Positions 25,030 through 33,071 of a DNA stretch of 64,000 nt are shown piece after piece (the first letter of the stretch is position 1; every line of letters begins with the position of its first letter). Made by a program: the position numbers and the translations under genes. Source of the stretch: DATLNF01 sp035536235 (GTDB lineage Bacteria; Actinomycetota; Actinomycetes; BP-191); NCBI GenBank assembly GCA_035536235.1, contig DATLOQ010000045.1, positions 1 to 64,000 of the forward strand. The letters are read 5' to 3'. The notes beneath the pieces were generated by a model. The model saw only the letters and a program-made list of their open reading frames with translations, ran no database searches and had not been told where the DNA came from.

Positions 25030-25323
25030 ATGTGCGGAGCGACGGCCGGCGGGCTGAGCCTGGAAGGGATCGACATGGCCAAGGAGACAGTCATCCAGGG
25101 CAGGGTCAGCGCCGGTGGCTCGCCCCTGTCGGGTGCCTACGTTCGCCTCCTCGACAGCACCGGTGAGTTCACCGCAGAGGTGCCGACGTCGGCGACCGGG
25201 GAGTTCCGCTTCTTCGCTGCGCCCGGGACGTGGACGCTTCGTGCGCTCTCCGCGCGAGGCAACGCCGAGGTTGCCGTGACCGCCATCCAAGGCGAGGTAG
25301 CCGAAGTGTCCCTCACCGTTTAA
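25030..25323 (+). CDS. DUF1416 protein, SseC-like
   Basis: The 97-residue protein is a small beta-sandwich (carboxypeptidase-regulatory-like) with the conserved core ETVIQGRV, GAYVRLLDSTGEFTAEV and SATGEFRFFAAPGTWTLRAL. It is nearly always found right after a CysA2/SseA-type sulfurtransferase in actinomycetes. It starts MCG at 25030, like mycobacterial SseC, and Cys2 may matter for sulfur transfer (inference). A perfect hairpin follows the stop. Confidence 0.9.
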   Translation: MCGATAGGLSLEGIDMAKETVIQGRVSAGGSPLSGAYVRLLDSTGEFTAEVPTSATGEFRFFAAPGTWTLRALSARGNAEVAVTAIQGEVAEVSLTV

Positions 25324-25324
25324 T

Positions 25325-25344
25325 CCGCCGGCACTCGCCGGCGG
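25325..25344. terminator. Hairpin terminator between convergent genes
   Basis: CCGCCGGC-ACTC-GCCGGCGG: a perfect 8-bp stem with a 4-base loop, filling the 21-bp gap between the DUF1416 stop and the TetR stop. It probably serves both directions. Confidence 0.7.
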
Positions 25345-25920
25345 TCAGCGGCGGAGGCCGTCGACCACGGCCAGCACGGCTGCTACGAGGTCGTCGACGT
25401 GCGTCTCAGATCTGGGCCGGTACCACTCGACCATCGAGTTGACCATGCCGAAGACGAGGCGCTCGGTCAGCGCGGGATCCAGTCCAGCGCGGAGGTCGCC
25501 GTCGGCGATGGCTTCGGCGAACAGCGCGCGCACGGTCCGGTCGAAGGTGCGCCGACGATCCAGCGCGCGCTGCTCGGTCGCGGTGTTGCCCCGCACCCGC
25601 AGCAGCAAGGTGACGTAGGGCAGCTCCGCGACCAGCACCTCGACGGTACGTCGTACGACGTGGCGCAGCCGGTCGACCGCCTTTCCCTCGACGGACGCCG
25701 GCTCGTCGAAGACAGCGAAGAGGGAGTCGAGCGCCCGGTCAAGACCGATGCCGAGCAGCTCTTCCTTGCTTTGCACGTGGTGGTAGATCGAGGACTTGGT
25801 GATGCCGGCAACCTTCGCCAAATCCTCCATGCTCGTGCCGTCGTAGCCGCGCTCGGTGAAGACCTGCGCGGCGACGGCGAGCAGCGAGTCCTGGTCGTAG
25901 CGCGCTCGAGCCGGGGTCAC
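25345..25920 (-). CDS. TetR-family transcriptional regulator
   Basis: The 191-residue protein has an N-terminal helix-turn-helix (LLAVAAQVFTERGYDGTSMEDLAKVAGITKSSIYHHVQSKEELL) and a helical ligand-binding domain. I start at GTG 25920 (VTPARARYD) because the upstream in-frame residues are not part of the fold. The divergent amidase begins 64 bp away and is the likely target, but no clear palindrome is seen between them. The pattern ASVEGKAVDRLRHVVRRTVEVL resembles regulators of acyl or aromatic catabolism such as PaaR; that is a guess. Confidence 0.88.
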   Translation of the reverse strand: MTPARARYDQDSLLAVAAQVFTERGYDGTSMEDLAKVAGITKSSIYHHVQSKEELLGIGLDRALDSLFAVFDEPASVEGKAVDRLRHVVRRTVEVLVAELPYVTLLLRVRGNTATEQRALDRRRTFDRTVRALFAEAIADGDLRAGLDPALTERLVFGMVNSMVEWYRPRSETHVDDLVAAVLAVVDGLRR

Positions 25921-25983
25921 AGGCGCCAGCCTACGAGGGCCTTGGACCACCGTGCCCCAGCTGCCGCCCGCTAGCCTGCGTGG

Positions 25984-27396
25984 ATGACCCAGCTGCACGA
26001 CATGACCGCGCTTGAGCAGGCGGCCGCCGTGCGCGCACGCGACGTCTCACCGGTCGAGCTCGTCGATCACTATCTCGCTCGCATTGAGGAGCTCAACGAG
26101 AGCGTGGGTGCGTTCATCACGGTCACTCCCGAGCGGGCGCGGGAGCAGGCTGCTGTCGCAGCGCAAGTCGTCGTCGATCGCGTGGACCTCGCCCCGTTGC
26201 ACGGCGTCCCCACCGCCATCAAGGATCTGCAGCTGACTGCCGGCATCCGTACGACGCTCGGCTCCGCGGTCTACGCCGACTACGTGCCTCCCGTAGACGA
26301 CCACGTCGTCACGCTGCTGCGCAGAGCCGGGACGATCAGCCTCGGCAAGACCAACACACCGGAGTTCGGCCTGCCCTGCTACACCGAGCCGGAAGTGGCA
26401 CCTCCCGCTCGCACGCCGTGGGATCTGAGCCGGAGCGCGGGTGGATCCAGTGGCGGCGCCGCGGCGGCGGTCGCCGCCGGCCTGGTGCCCTTTGCGCAGG
26501 GCGGCGACGGCGCCGGATCGATCCGCATCCCGGCCAGCGTCTGCGGCCTTTACGGCATCAAGGTCTCAAGCGGCCGCGTCAGCAACGGACCGGTGCGTGG
26601 CGACGTCACCGGTCTCGCGTGGTGCGGTCCACTCGCTCGAACGGTGCGGGACGCCGCAGTCATGCTCGACGCCATGGCCGTGCCCATGCCGGGTGACCCG
26701 CACTGGCCGGCCCCGCCAGCGAGCGGCACCTTCCTGGCCGCCGCTGGTCAGGAGCCGGGTCCCCTGCGGATCGGCCGGTCCATCACGCCCGTGATCGACG
26801 TCGAAGTGGACCCCGAGTGCCTGCGCGCGTACGACGCGACGACCGCGCTCCTCGCGTCGCTGGGCCATGACGTGGTCGATGTCGCCCCGCCGTTCGACGC
26901 CGGCCTCAAGGAGTCGTTCATCACGCTCTGGTCCGTCCTCGCTGCCGGGGTGCCGGTCGGCCCTGCCGACGAGCACCGCCTGCGCCCGCTTACGAGGGTG
27001 CTGCGCGAACGCGGCAAGGCCACGTCGGCGCCGGCGTTCACCGCGGCCCTGTCGGCGATCCAGCACGGCACCCGGCTTGCCATTGCCGCGACGGCGCACT
27101 GCGACGTCGTGCTGACACCCACTCTCGCGCAGCTCCCCCGGGCGGTCGGCAGCTTTCGCGACGATGCCGATCCGTGGGCGGAGTTCGACGAGCTGGCCGC
27201 CTTCACGCCGTTCACTGCGCCGTACAACGCCACGGGTCAGCCTGCTGTGAACGTGCCGATCCAGTGGACAGACGGCGGGTTACCGGTCGGCGTACAGCTG
27301 GTGGGGCGCCCGCACGACGAGGCCACCTTGATCTCGTTGTCCGCTCAGCTCGAGGCGGCCCAGCCATGGGTCGGTCGCAGTCCGCTCATGTGGTGA
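25984..27396 (+). CDS. Amidase-signature family amidohydrolase
   Basis: The 470-residue enzyme has the Ser-cisSer-Lys triad of the amidase signature family: Lys80 in GVPTAIKD, the cis-Ser in SAGGSSGG (151-158) and nucleophile Ser179 in GAGSIRIPAS. The C-terminal part holds FTAPYNATGQPAVNVP, typical for GatA-like amidases. It cleaves carboxylic amides; the substrate is unknown. The lack of gatB/gatC beside it argues against a role in tRNA amidation. It diverges from the TetR gene. Confidence 0.93.
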   Translation: MTQLHDMTALEQAAAVRARDVSPVELVDHYLARIEELNESVGAFITVTPERAREQAAVAAQVVVDRVDLAPLHGVPTAIKDLQLTAGIRTTLGSAVYADYVPPVDDHVVTLLRRAGTISLGKTNTPEFGLPCYTEPEVAPPARTPWDLSRSAGGSSGGAAAAVAAGLVPFAQGGDGAGSIRIPASVCGLYGIKVSSGRVSNGPVRGDVTGLAWCGPLARTVRDAAVMLDAMAVPMPGDPHWPAPPASGTFLAAAGQEPGPLRIGRSITPVIDVEVDPECLRAYDATTALLASLGHDVVDVAPPFDAGLKESFITLWSVLAAGVPVGPADEHRLRPLTRVLRERGKATSAPAFTAALSAIQHGTRLAIAATAHCDVVLTPTLAQLPRAVGSFRDDADPWAEFDELAAFTPFTAPYNATGQPAVNVPIQWTDGGLPVGVQLVGRPHDEATLISLSAQLEAAQPWVGRSPLMW

Positions 27397-27420
27397 CTGC
27401 CGATTGGTGTGGTGAGCCGG

Positions 27421-29517
27421 TCACGTCAGGCGGCGCACGACGAGGATCGCCAGGTCGTCGCGGAGGGGGCTGTCGGCGTAGTCGCCAACGGCCTGCTCGA
27501 GGTCTGCTGCGATTCCGGCTGCGGTGCGGCCGGCGGATTCCGCGAGCGTGTCCAGGAGGCGCATCTCACCGAACATCGTGGTTGTCGTACGACGCTCCGT
27601 GACGCCGTCTGTGTAGAAGACTACCGAGTCGCCCGGCGCCAGGCGCACTTCGCACTCGTGCACTTCGAAGTCCGTGGTCACGCCTACGAGGGTGCCGGCA
27701 ATGCCGACGAACTCCAGCTCACCGGACGCGCGCATGTGCACGGGCAGCGGGTGGCCCGCAGAGGCCACGCGGAGCACCACATCGTCCGATTCCCGGTAAA
27801 GGCGGCCAGCCGCGACCGTGCAGAACCGGCCCCGGTCCCCTTGCTCCAGGATGGCGCTGTTCAGCCGACCCAGGACATCCGGCACGCCGTGGCCTTCTCG
27901 CACGAGTAGCCGAATGACATCGCGCACCAGGCCGGTGACCGCGGCCGCTTCCGCCCCCTTGCCGCAGACATCGCCTACCGCAATACCGTAGGAGTCCGGC
28001 CCCAGGCTGAACACGTCGTAGAAGTCCCCGCCCACCTCGTTCCCCTCGCCGGCGGCGAGGTAGCGTGCCGCGAGCTCGACGCCTTCGGGAGCAGGGAGCG
28101 CCGGCGGCAGCAGCCAGGACTGCAGCGCGCGGGCGACGTCAGCGCGTTCGCCGTAAAGACGAGCGTTGTCAACGGCCAGCGCGGCGCGGCGAGCCAGGTC
28201 CTCGGCCAGTGAGTGCTCCTCGGCCGAATGTCGCGGGCCGCTCGGCCGGCCGAGCACGAGAGCACCCAGGGTGCGCCCGCGAGCGCTCATCGGCACGACG
28301 AGTCCGATCTCGGTGTGCTGAGAGGTCAAAGGCACCGCCCGTCCGGCGCTGACCGTGTCGAGCACCGCCGTGCGGATCGTCGAGCCCCCTGCGCTGGAGA
28401 GCCGAACGCGCAGCTCATCAGCCTGCCGCTCGTCTACATGGCGCACAGCGGACAGCGCCGCCTCTCCGCGGTCATCGAGCAGGTAGACCGCCGACCACTC
28501 CCCGAGCATAGGAAGGACGAGCTGGGCGACCAGGGACAGGGTGAGCTGCACGTCCAACGACCCGGCCAGCAGGTCGCTGGCCTCAGCGAGGAAGCCGAGC
28601 CAGCCCCGCCTTCGTTGGTCCGCGTCGCGCAGCCTCGTACCGGTGACCGCGAGCACCATGCGGTCGCCGGCGAGCTGGGCGAGGCCGCGGTCGTGCTGGG
28701 TCCACGGCTGGCCCTCGGCGGCGTCGAGCTCGAGGTGACCGAGGTGAACGCCGTCGAGATTGAGCGGCACCACCATCACCCCTCGGTCGTCGCCGAGCAG
28801 CGCCTGAGGCATCTCTTCCCGGCCGTGACAGGGGCGCCACGGGGCGGTCACCAGCTCGTCCCGCACCCGGCTGAGCTGATGCTCACTGAGCCCCTGATGA
28901 GCGAGCAGGTCTCGCCGGCTCGCGTCCTCATCCACCACCACGACAATGCCGGCCACGGCGCCCAGCGTCTCCGCCGCGCGGTGCAGGATCTCGCCGAGGA
29001 ACTCAGCGAGGCTCAGGTGAGAGAGCGCGTCGCTGCCGGCCGCCGTCAGCCAGTCGACCTGGACAGCAGCGAGTCGGGCCAGTACGTGGCGCGGGTTCTC
29101 GGCCACGGGGTCCGCGGGCGCTGCTGGCGCACCGGCACGCGCGAACCGAAACCACACCGCCTTGCCAGTCGGGGTGTGCTCCGTGCCCCAGGACGTGGCG
29201 AGCGCGTCGACCAGGAAGAGCCCGCGGCCGCCCTCGTGCAGATCGTCGGGCAGCCGGTCGCTTCCCGACATCCGGCCGGGCATCCGGTCCTGCACTCGAA
29301 TGCTGAGCTCGTGGTCGTCTCCGGCGACGCTGACCGCGATCGCCGTACCCGCGTGTACGACGGCGTTGGTGACGAGCTCAGTAGCCAACAGCAGCGCGCC
29401 CTCGAGGAAATCGACCCAGCCGTTGTCCTCGAGCGCCGCGCGCACGAACTGGCGCGCGCGGCTCGGTGCGGTCTCGTCAGGCACGAGCGTGAGCTCGTCC
29501 TGCCAGGCCTCGAGCAC
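27421..29517 (-). CDS. SpoIIE-type PP2C phosphatase with N-terminal HATPase and GAF regions
   Basis: The 698-residue protein reads as three parts. Residues 1-~125 are an RsbW-like ATPase (ATELVTNAVVHAG, DDLHEGGRGLFLVDALATSWG). About 155-460 holds one or two GAF-like sensor regions (LSLVAQLVLPMLGEWSAVYLLDD; GLVVPMSARGRTLGALVLG). About 475-698 is a PP2C/SpoIIE phosphatase (GNEVGGDFYDVFSL, GIAVGDVCGKGAEAA, FYTDGVTERR). Such proteins switch anti-anti-sigma factors in partner-switching control. In many actinomycete relatives the ATPase lies at the C-terminus; here it leads. It is divergent from a response regulator gene. Confidence 0.9.
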   Translation of the reverse strand: MLEAWQDELTLVPDETAPSRARQFVRAALEDNGWVDFLEGALLLATELVTNAVVHAGTAIAVSVAGDDHELSIRVQDRMPGRMSGSDRLPDDLHEGGRGLFLVDALATSWGTEHTPTGKAVWFRFARAGAPAAPADPVAENPRHVLARLAAVQVDWLTAAGSDALSHLSLAEFLGEILHRAAETLGAVAGIVVVVDEDASRRDLLAHQGLSEHQLSRVRDELVTAPWRPCHGREEMPQALLGDDRGVMVVPLNLDGVHLGHLELDAAEGQPWTQHDRGLAQLAGDRMVLAVTGTRLRDADQRRRGWLGFLAEASDLLAGSLDVQLTLSLVAQLVLPMLGEWSAVYLLDDRGEAALSAVRHVDERQADELRVRLSSAGGSTIRTAVLDTVSAGRAVPLTSQHTEIGLVVPMSARGRTLGALVLGRPSGPRHSAEEHSLAEDLARRAALAVDNARLYGERADVARALQSWLLPPALPAPEGVELAARYLAAGEGNEVGGDFYDVFSLGPDSYGIAVGDVCGKGAEAAAVTGLVRDVIRLLVREGHGVPDVLGRLNSAILEQGDRGRFCTVAAGRLYRESDDVVLRVASAGHPLPVHMRASGELEFVGIAGTLVGVTTDFEVHECEVRLAPGDSVVFYTDGVTERRTTTTMFGEMRLLDTLAESAGRTAAGIAADLEQAVGDYADSPLRDDLAILVVRRLT

Positions 29518-29682
29518 AGCACTCCCTTGTCGCCCCCCGCAGCCAACCCTAGCCAGAATGCCAGAACGCCGGGCACCCGCCGGACGAGGCCGTAGAGTCT
29601 CGCGGGGAGCACGGCTGTGCCCGCAGTACGGCGGTCAACCAGCTCGGGGACCGTTGAGCCTGGCGCTGACGACGGAGAGCAC

Positions 29683-29745
29683 ATGACCACGGCTGGTTCG
29701 CACCCGCAGCAGCGAGTCGACGGGCGGACCGGGCGGGGGCGGTAA
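29683..29745 (+). CDS. Possible 20-aa ORF coupled to the response regulator
   Basis: ATG 29683 has GGAGAG four bases upstream and runs 20 codons to TAA, which overlaps the response regulator ATG (TAATG). The peptide (MTTAGSHPQQRVDGRTGRGR) has no recognisable motif. It may be only a coupling ORF, or the stub of a lost kinase gene that usually precedes such regulators. Confidence 0.3.
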   Translation: MTTAGSHPQQRVDGRTGRGR

Positions 29746-30359
29746 TGGTCCACCCCGGCCGCAAAGCGAAGATCCTGCTGGTCGACGACCGCCGGGAGAA
29801 TCTGCTCGCTCTCGAGGCGATCTTGCAGTCGTTGGACCAAGACCTGGTGACGGCGGAGTCCGGTGAGGATGCCCTGAAGCGACTGCTCGTCGATGACTAC
29901 GCGGTGATCCTGCTCGACGTGCAGATGCCGGGCATGGACGGGTTCGAGACAGCCGCGCATATCAAGCAGAGGGAGCGCACCCGCCACACTCCCATCGTCT
30001 TCCTCACCGCGACCAGCCCCGAGCCGAGCCATACCTTCCGCGGTTACGCGGCCGGTGCCGTCGACTACCTGTCCAAGCCGTTCGACCCATGGGTGCTCCG
30101 AGCGAAGGTCGCGGTCTTCATCGAACTCTTCGAGAAGAACCGGCTGCTCGAGGAGCAGGCCCGGCGGCTGCAGCGGGAGGTCGAGCTCGGAGTGACGCGC
30201 GAGTTCGTCGACTCGCTCCGCCACGCCGAGGACCATGTTCGTCAGGCGCTGGAGATCTGCGGAAGCGCTCCGCCGGAGCAGGTGACGAAGGTGTTGGACG
30301 CCGCAGTCCGTGAGCTCTCCGCCGTACGTGCATCGCTCCCGCCCACCCCGTCCCTCTAA
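29745..30359 (+). CDS. CheY-like response regulator with helical C-terminus
   Basis: The 204-residue protein has a receiver domain (about 8-128): acidic pair in ILLVDDRREN, phospho-acceptor Asp59 in VILLDVQMPGMDG, Thr in FLTATS and Lys in YLSKPFDP. Residues 130-204 are a charged coiled-coil-like helix (ELFEKNRLLEEQARRLQREVEL) with no DNA-binding or enzyme domain. It may pass the signal by protein contact, for example to the divergent SpoIIE-type phosphatase. No sensor kinase is adjacent. Confidence 0.88.
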   Translation: MVHPGRKAKILLVDDRRENLLALEAILQSLDQDLVTAESGEDALKRLLVDDYAVILLDVQMPGMDGFETAAHIKQRERTRHTPIVFLTATSPEPSHTFRGYAAGAVDYLSKPFDPWVLRAKVAVFIELFEKNRLLEEQARRLQREVELGVTREFVDSLRHAEDHVRQALEICGSAPPEQVTKVLDAAVRELSAVRASLPPTPSL

Positions 30360-30381
30360 GGGTCGAGCAGGTGGGTGCAAG

Positions 30382-30981
30382 TCACACTCCGAAAAGCTCT
30401 CGGCACGAGTCGAAGCCTTCGACGGCTACGTCAACATCCGACCAGTCCGACCTAGTCAGCCGAAGGTGCACCATCAGATCTGCGCGATCTCCCCGACGTT
30501 GCCAGTGTTCGCCGTTGGGCAGGTAGCCGAGCGATCGAGAGACGCCGAGCGAAGCATGGTTGTCGTGCCACGCCGCGGTGACCGCGGCCTGTGCTTCGAG
30601 ATGCTTGAACGAGAAGTCCAGAACTGCCGCCCGCATGGCCTTCCCGATGCCACGGCCGCGCGCAGCGGAAATGAGCCACGACGCGCTGTCGACGGTCCGA
30701 AGCAGACCGAAGTCCTTGCCCTCCAAGATCTGCACGCCGACCGCTCGATCGCCCTGCTGTACCAGAAATGACAGCACCCAGTCCTCCGCACTCCAGAGAC
30801 TCTGCGCGCGCCAGTAGCCCTGATGTATCGCAGTCGAGCGATCCGACGGGAGCGAAGGGTCGAGATCGACGTCGTCCGGCAGAATCGACGCCAACAAGGG
30901 GAGGTCGACCTCGGCAACCGGGCGCAGGAGCACGTCACCGAGGCGCAGTCGCAGGTCAAACAACGGCCACACTGCGGTCAC
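30382..30981 (-). CDS. GNAT acetyltransferase, RimJ/RimL-like
   Basis: The 199-residue protein has a RimJ/RimL-type GNAT fold: LRLGDVLLRPVAEVD at the start, SWLISAARGRGIGKAMRAAVLDFSF as the acetyl-CoA loop and NHASLGVSRSLGYLPNGEHWQ at the end. It may acetylate a protein N-terminus or a small amine. I start at GTG 30981; the in-frame ATG 31152 would run across tRNA-Ser. It converges with the response regulator gene. Confidence 0.85.
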   Translation of the reverse strand: MTAVWPLFDLRLRLGDVLLRPVAEVDLPLLASILPDDVDLDPSLPSDRSTAIHQGYWRAQSLWSAEDWVLSFLVQQGDRAVGVQILEGKDFGLLRTVDSASWLISAARGRGIGKAMRAAVLDFSFKHLEAQAAVTAAWHDNHASLGVSRSLGYLPNGEHWQRRGDRADLMVHLRLTRSDWSDVDVAVEGFDSCRELFGV

Positions 30982-31086
30982 CGCGCACTTCCCCCAGGCC
31001 CGGCCCGTGTGCAATCCGTGGGCAGACAGGGCCCTACAAGCTGTTTCGTCATGCGGCCGGGTCCTCGATGCGGGTGGGCTTCCGAG

Positions 31087-31173
31087 CGGAGGGCGTGGGA
31101 TTCGAACCCACGATGAGCTTGCACTCATAGCGGTTTTCAAGACCGCCGCCATCGGCCACTAGGCGAGCCCTCC
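31087..31173 (-). tRNA. tRNA-Ser(TGA)
   Basis: Minus-strand class II cloverleaf: acceptor GGAGGGC/GCCCTCC, anticodon loop CTTGAAA (anticodon TGA), a long variable arm (TATGAGTGCAAGCTCATC) and T loop TTCGAAT. The discriminator is G. No CCA is encoded. Confidence 0.95.
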
Positions 31174-31209
31174 AGACGGGCAAGTCTAGGACGCTACGGC
31201 GTTCGTCTG

Positions 31210-31551
31210 TCAGTCGCTGGGCGTCGCGAAGGTCGCCAACGCATCGGCGATGACGTCACCGTCCTGATGGACTTCCGCCTCGACGACGGTCAGTCGCTTG
31301 CCGCGCTTGCGCACCCGCGCCATTGCTTCGATGCGGCCCGGCTGCCCTGGCTCGAGGTATGTCACGGTCAGCGCGACCGTCACCGGCGCACCGTCGCTGC
31401 CGGCCGCCACTGCCGCACCCATGGCCACGTCGATCATCGTCGCGAGAACGCCGCCGTGGACCGTGCCGTGCTGGTTGAGGTGCCGGTCAGTGGCCTCCAG
31501 GACGACGCGGTCGTCAAGAACCTGCAACCCGATATCTTCGCGGAATCCCAT
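31210..31551 (-). CDS. PaaI-like hotdog thioesterase
   Basis: The 113-residue protein has the single hotdog fold with the family motif HLNQHGTVHGGVLATMIDVAMGAA, where His-Gly-Gly and Asp form the active site. It hydrolyses acyl- or aryl-CoA thioesters in the cytosol; the substrate is not fixed by sequence. It is divergent from the secreted hydrolase gene at 31660. Confidence 0.88.
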   Translation of the reverse strand: MGFREDIGLQVLDDRVVLEATDRHLNQHGTVHGGVLATMIDVAMGAAVAAGSDGAPVTVALTVTYLEPGQPGRIEAMARVRKRGKRLTVVEAEVHQDGDVIADALATFATPSD

Positions 31552-31625
31552 GCATGCCCCCTACCCGGCGCTCAACAGATCTGAACGAAGTCGGAATCGC
31601 GCGGGGTGGAGATACTGCAGCGCGG

Positions 31626-31643
31626 CTGTCGGGTCCCCGACAG
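31626..31643. other. Small hairpin upstream of the secreted hydrolase
   Basis: CTGTCGG-GTCC-CCGACAG: a perfect 7-bp stem with a 4-base loop. It lies just before a larger inverted repeat and could be part of a regulatory leader; its role is unknown. Confidence 0.45.
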
Positions 31644-31644
31644 T

Positions 31645-31685
31645 CTGATGATCATGTAGATGCAAACATGGCTCATGATCATCAG
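31645..31685. promoter_or_regulatory. 12-bp perfect inverted repeat over the hydrolase start
   Basis: CTGATGATCATG (31645-31656) and CATGATCATCAG (31674-31685) are exact reverse complements with 17 bases between. Both candidate start codons (ATG 31660 in the loop, ATG 31675 in the 3' arm) lie inside. It may be a repressor operator or an RNA hairpin that limits initiation. Confidence 0.6.
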
Positions 31686-33066
31686 CCGCCTTGCCCTCGC
31701 CGTTGCCCTGAGCGCCGGCCTCGTCGCCCCCACCGCGTTCGCCGATCCTCCGCCCCCGCAGACGGAGGCGAAGCTTCTCACGCGGGCACGGGAGCGACCT
31801 GCCGATCAAGCGGCGAATCCGGAGCATGCGCAGCGTCATGCGCTGGTTGCCCCGGGCCTGGCACAGCTGCTGCATCCGGACCGTGAAGAGGACCCGCGGC
31901 GCGAGGCGGAAGTGGATCCGTTCCTCGCCGGCTGGGCGCCGGCACGGGGAGCCGAGCTCGACGTCTCCATCACCAACCGCTACGGCGCGCGCCTGCACGC
32001 CCACCTGTCCATGCCCAAGACCAGGGCCGGCCGCCTGCCTGCGATCATCCTGCTGACGGGGGGCGCCGGCTCGGAGCACACCTACCGCGAGATGGCGCAC
32101 GGCCTTGCCGAGGCCGGCTACCTCGTCCTTGGCCTCAACGTCCAGGGGGACAACGGCTCGCAAGAGAAGCCCGCGGATCCGAACCCTAAGACGCCGCAGA
32201 ACGAATACTGCGAGCCGGGGGCGTGGCAGAAGCCCCAGGAGGCCGGGGTCCGAGAGACCGGTGAGTGCGCCGGCGTGCCGACCGAGCCGGACATCACCGC
32301 CGAGGAGCTCCGCAGCCTGGCCCTCCGGGACGACTTCCAGCCGTCCGTGGCGTACTACGACGCGGTGAAGGCGCGGAAGTTCTTCGGCGCGCTGGACGGC
32401 GTCCGCTGGCTGCTCTCAGCGGACAACCCCTGGCGCAACCGCGTCGACGGAAAGCGGATCGGGATCGCCGGGCACTCGCTCGGCGCGCACGGAGCGCTGT
32501 TAGCCGCCAACGCCGACCCTGCGCGGCGCTTCCGGGCGGCCGTGACCTTCGACGGCTTCGGGCGGCTCGCCCCGACCGGACTGCCTTCGGTGCCGACGCT
32601 GTTCCAGCACCAGGACCTCAGCGACCTGCCGCACCTGGTGAACACGGACCAGCTGCCCGGCAACCAGGACGCCGCGGAGTTCGCCGCGGCCCGCGTGCCG
32701 ACGGGCGTCGTGCACCTCGCGGGCTCCACCCACCAGGAGTGGAGCTACGTGCCGCCGGGGTTCAGCGCCGGGTTCGCCGCCTCGCGCGACGGCAAGCGCG
32801 TGGCGCTGCACTACGCCGTCGCGTGGTTCGACCTGTGGCTCAAGCCGGGCACGCAAGCCGACGCGCGCCGCCGGCTGACCGCTCCCACCTTCAGCGGCTC
32901 CACGGACGGGTCGTCGCGCGGCGAGGGCCCCTGGGATCCGGCAACGCAGCGCACGGTCTCCCCGCGCATCGGCGGGGAGACGACGCGGGAGCACCTCTCC
33001 CCGCTGTTCCGCTCCTGGATCGCCGCCCCCGGGGCGCGGTGCGCCGACCTGCGAGCAGGCTGCTAG
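31660..33066 (+). CDS. Secreted alpha/beta hydrolase
   Basis: The 468-residue protein has a signal peptide (MIISRLALAVALSAGLVAPTAFA). After a ~70-residue charged region comes an alpha/beta hydrolase core: LPAIILLTGGAGSEHTY (oxyanion region), nucleophile elbow GIAGHSLGAHGA, and a late His in STHQEWSYV. A four-cysteine insertion (YCEPG, ECAGV and others) lies before the nucleophile. It resembles dienelactone-hydrolase or acyl-transfer-like esterases; the substrate is unknown. Start 31660 is uncertain, with no clear ribosome binding site; ATG 31675 is also possible. Both are inside an inverted repeat. Confidence 0.82.
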   Translation: MQTWLMIISRLALAVALSAGLVAPTAFADPPPPQTEAKLLTRARERPADQAANPEHAQRHALVAPGLAQLLHPDREEDPRREAEVDPFLAGWAPARGAELDVSITNRYGARLHAHLSMPKTRAGRLPAIILLTGGAGSEHTYREMAHGLAEAGYLVLGLNVQGDNGSQEKPADPNPKTPQNEYCEPGAWQKPQEAGVRETGECAGVPTEPDITAEELRSLALRDDFQPSVAYYDAVKARKFFGALDGVRWLLSADNPWRNRVDGKRIGIAGHSLGAHGALLAANADPARRFRAAVTFDGFGRLAPTGLPSVPTLFQHQDLSDLPHLVNTDQLPGNQDAAEFAAARVPTGVVHLAGSTHQEWSYVPPGFSAGFAASRDGKRVALHYAVAWFDLWLKPGTQADARRRLTAPTFSGSTDGSSRGEGPWDPATQRTVSPRIGGETTREHLSPLFRSWIAAPGARCADLRAGC

Positions 33067-33071
33067 CACCG

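Noticed and set aside
25984..27396. GatA of the Glu-tRNA amidotransferase
   Set aside because: The family is right, but gatB and gatC are not adjacent and the binding segment PCYTEPEVAPPARTPWD differs from GatA; a generic amidase is safer.
32265..33071. Long upstream extension of the DHFR-like frame
   Set aside because: It overlaps the hydrolase in another frame and is Arg/Pro-rich, the usual sign of a shadow frame in high-GC DNA.
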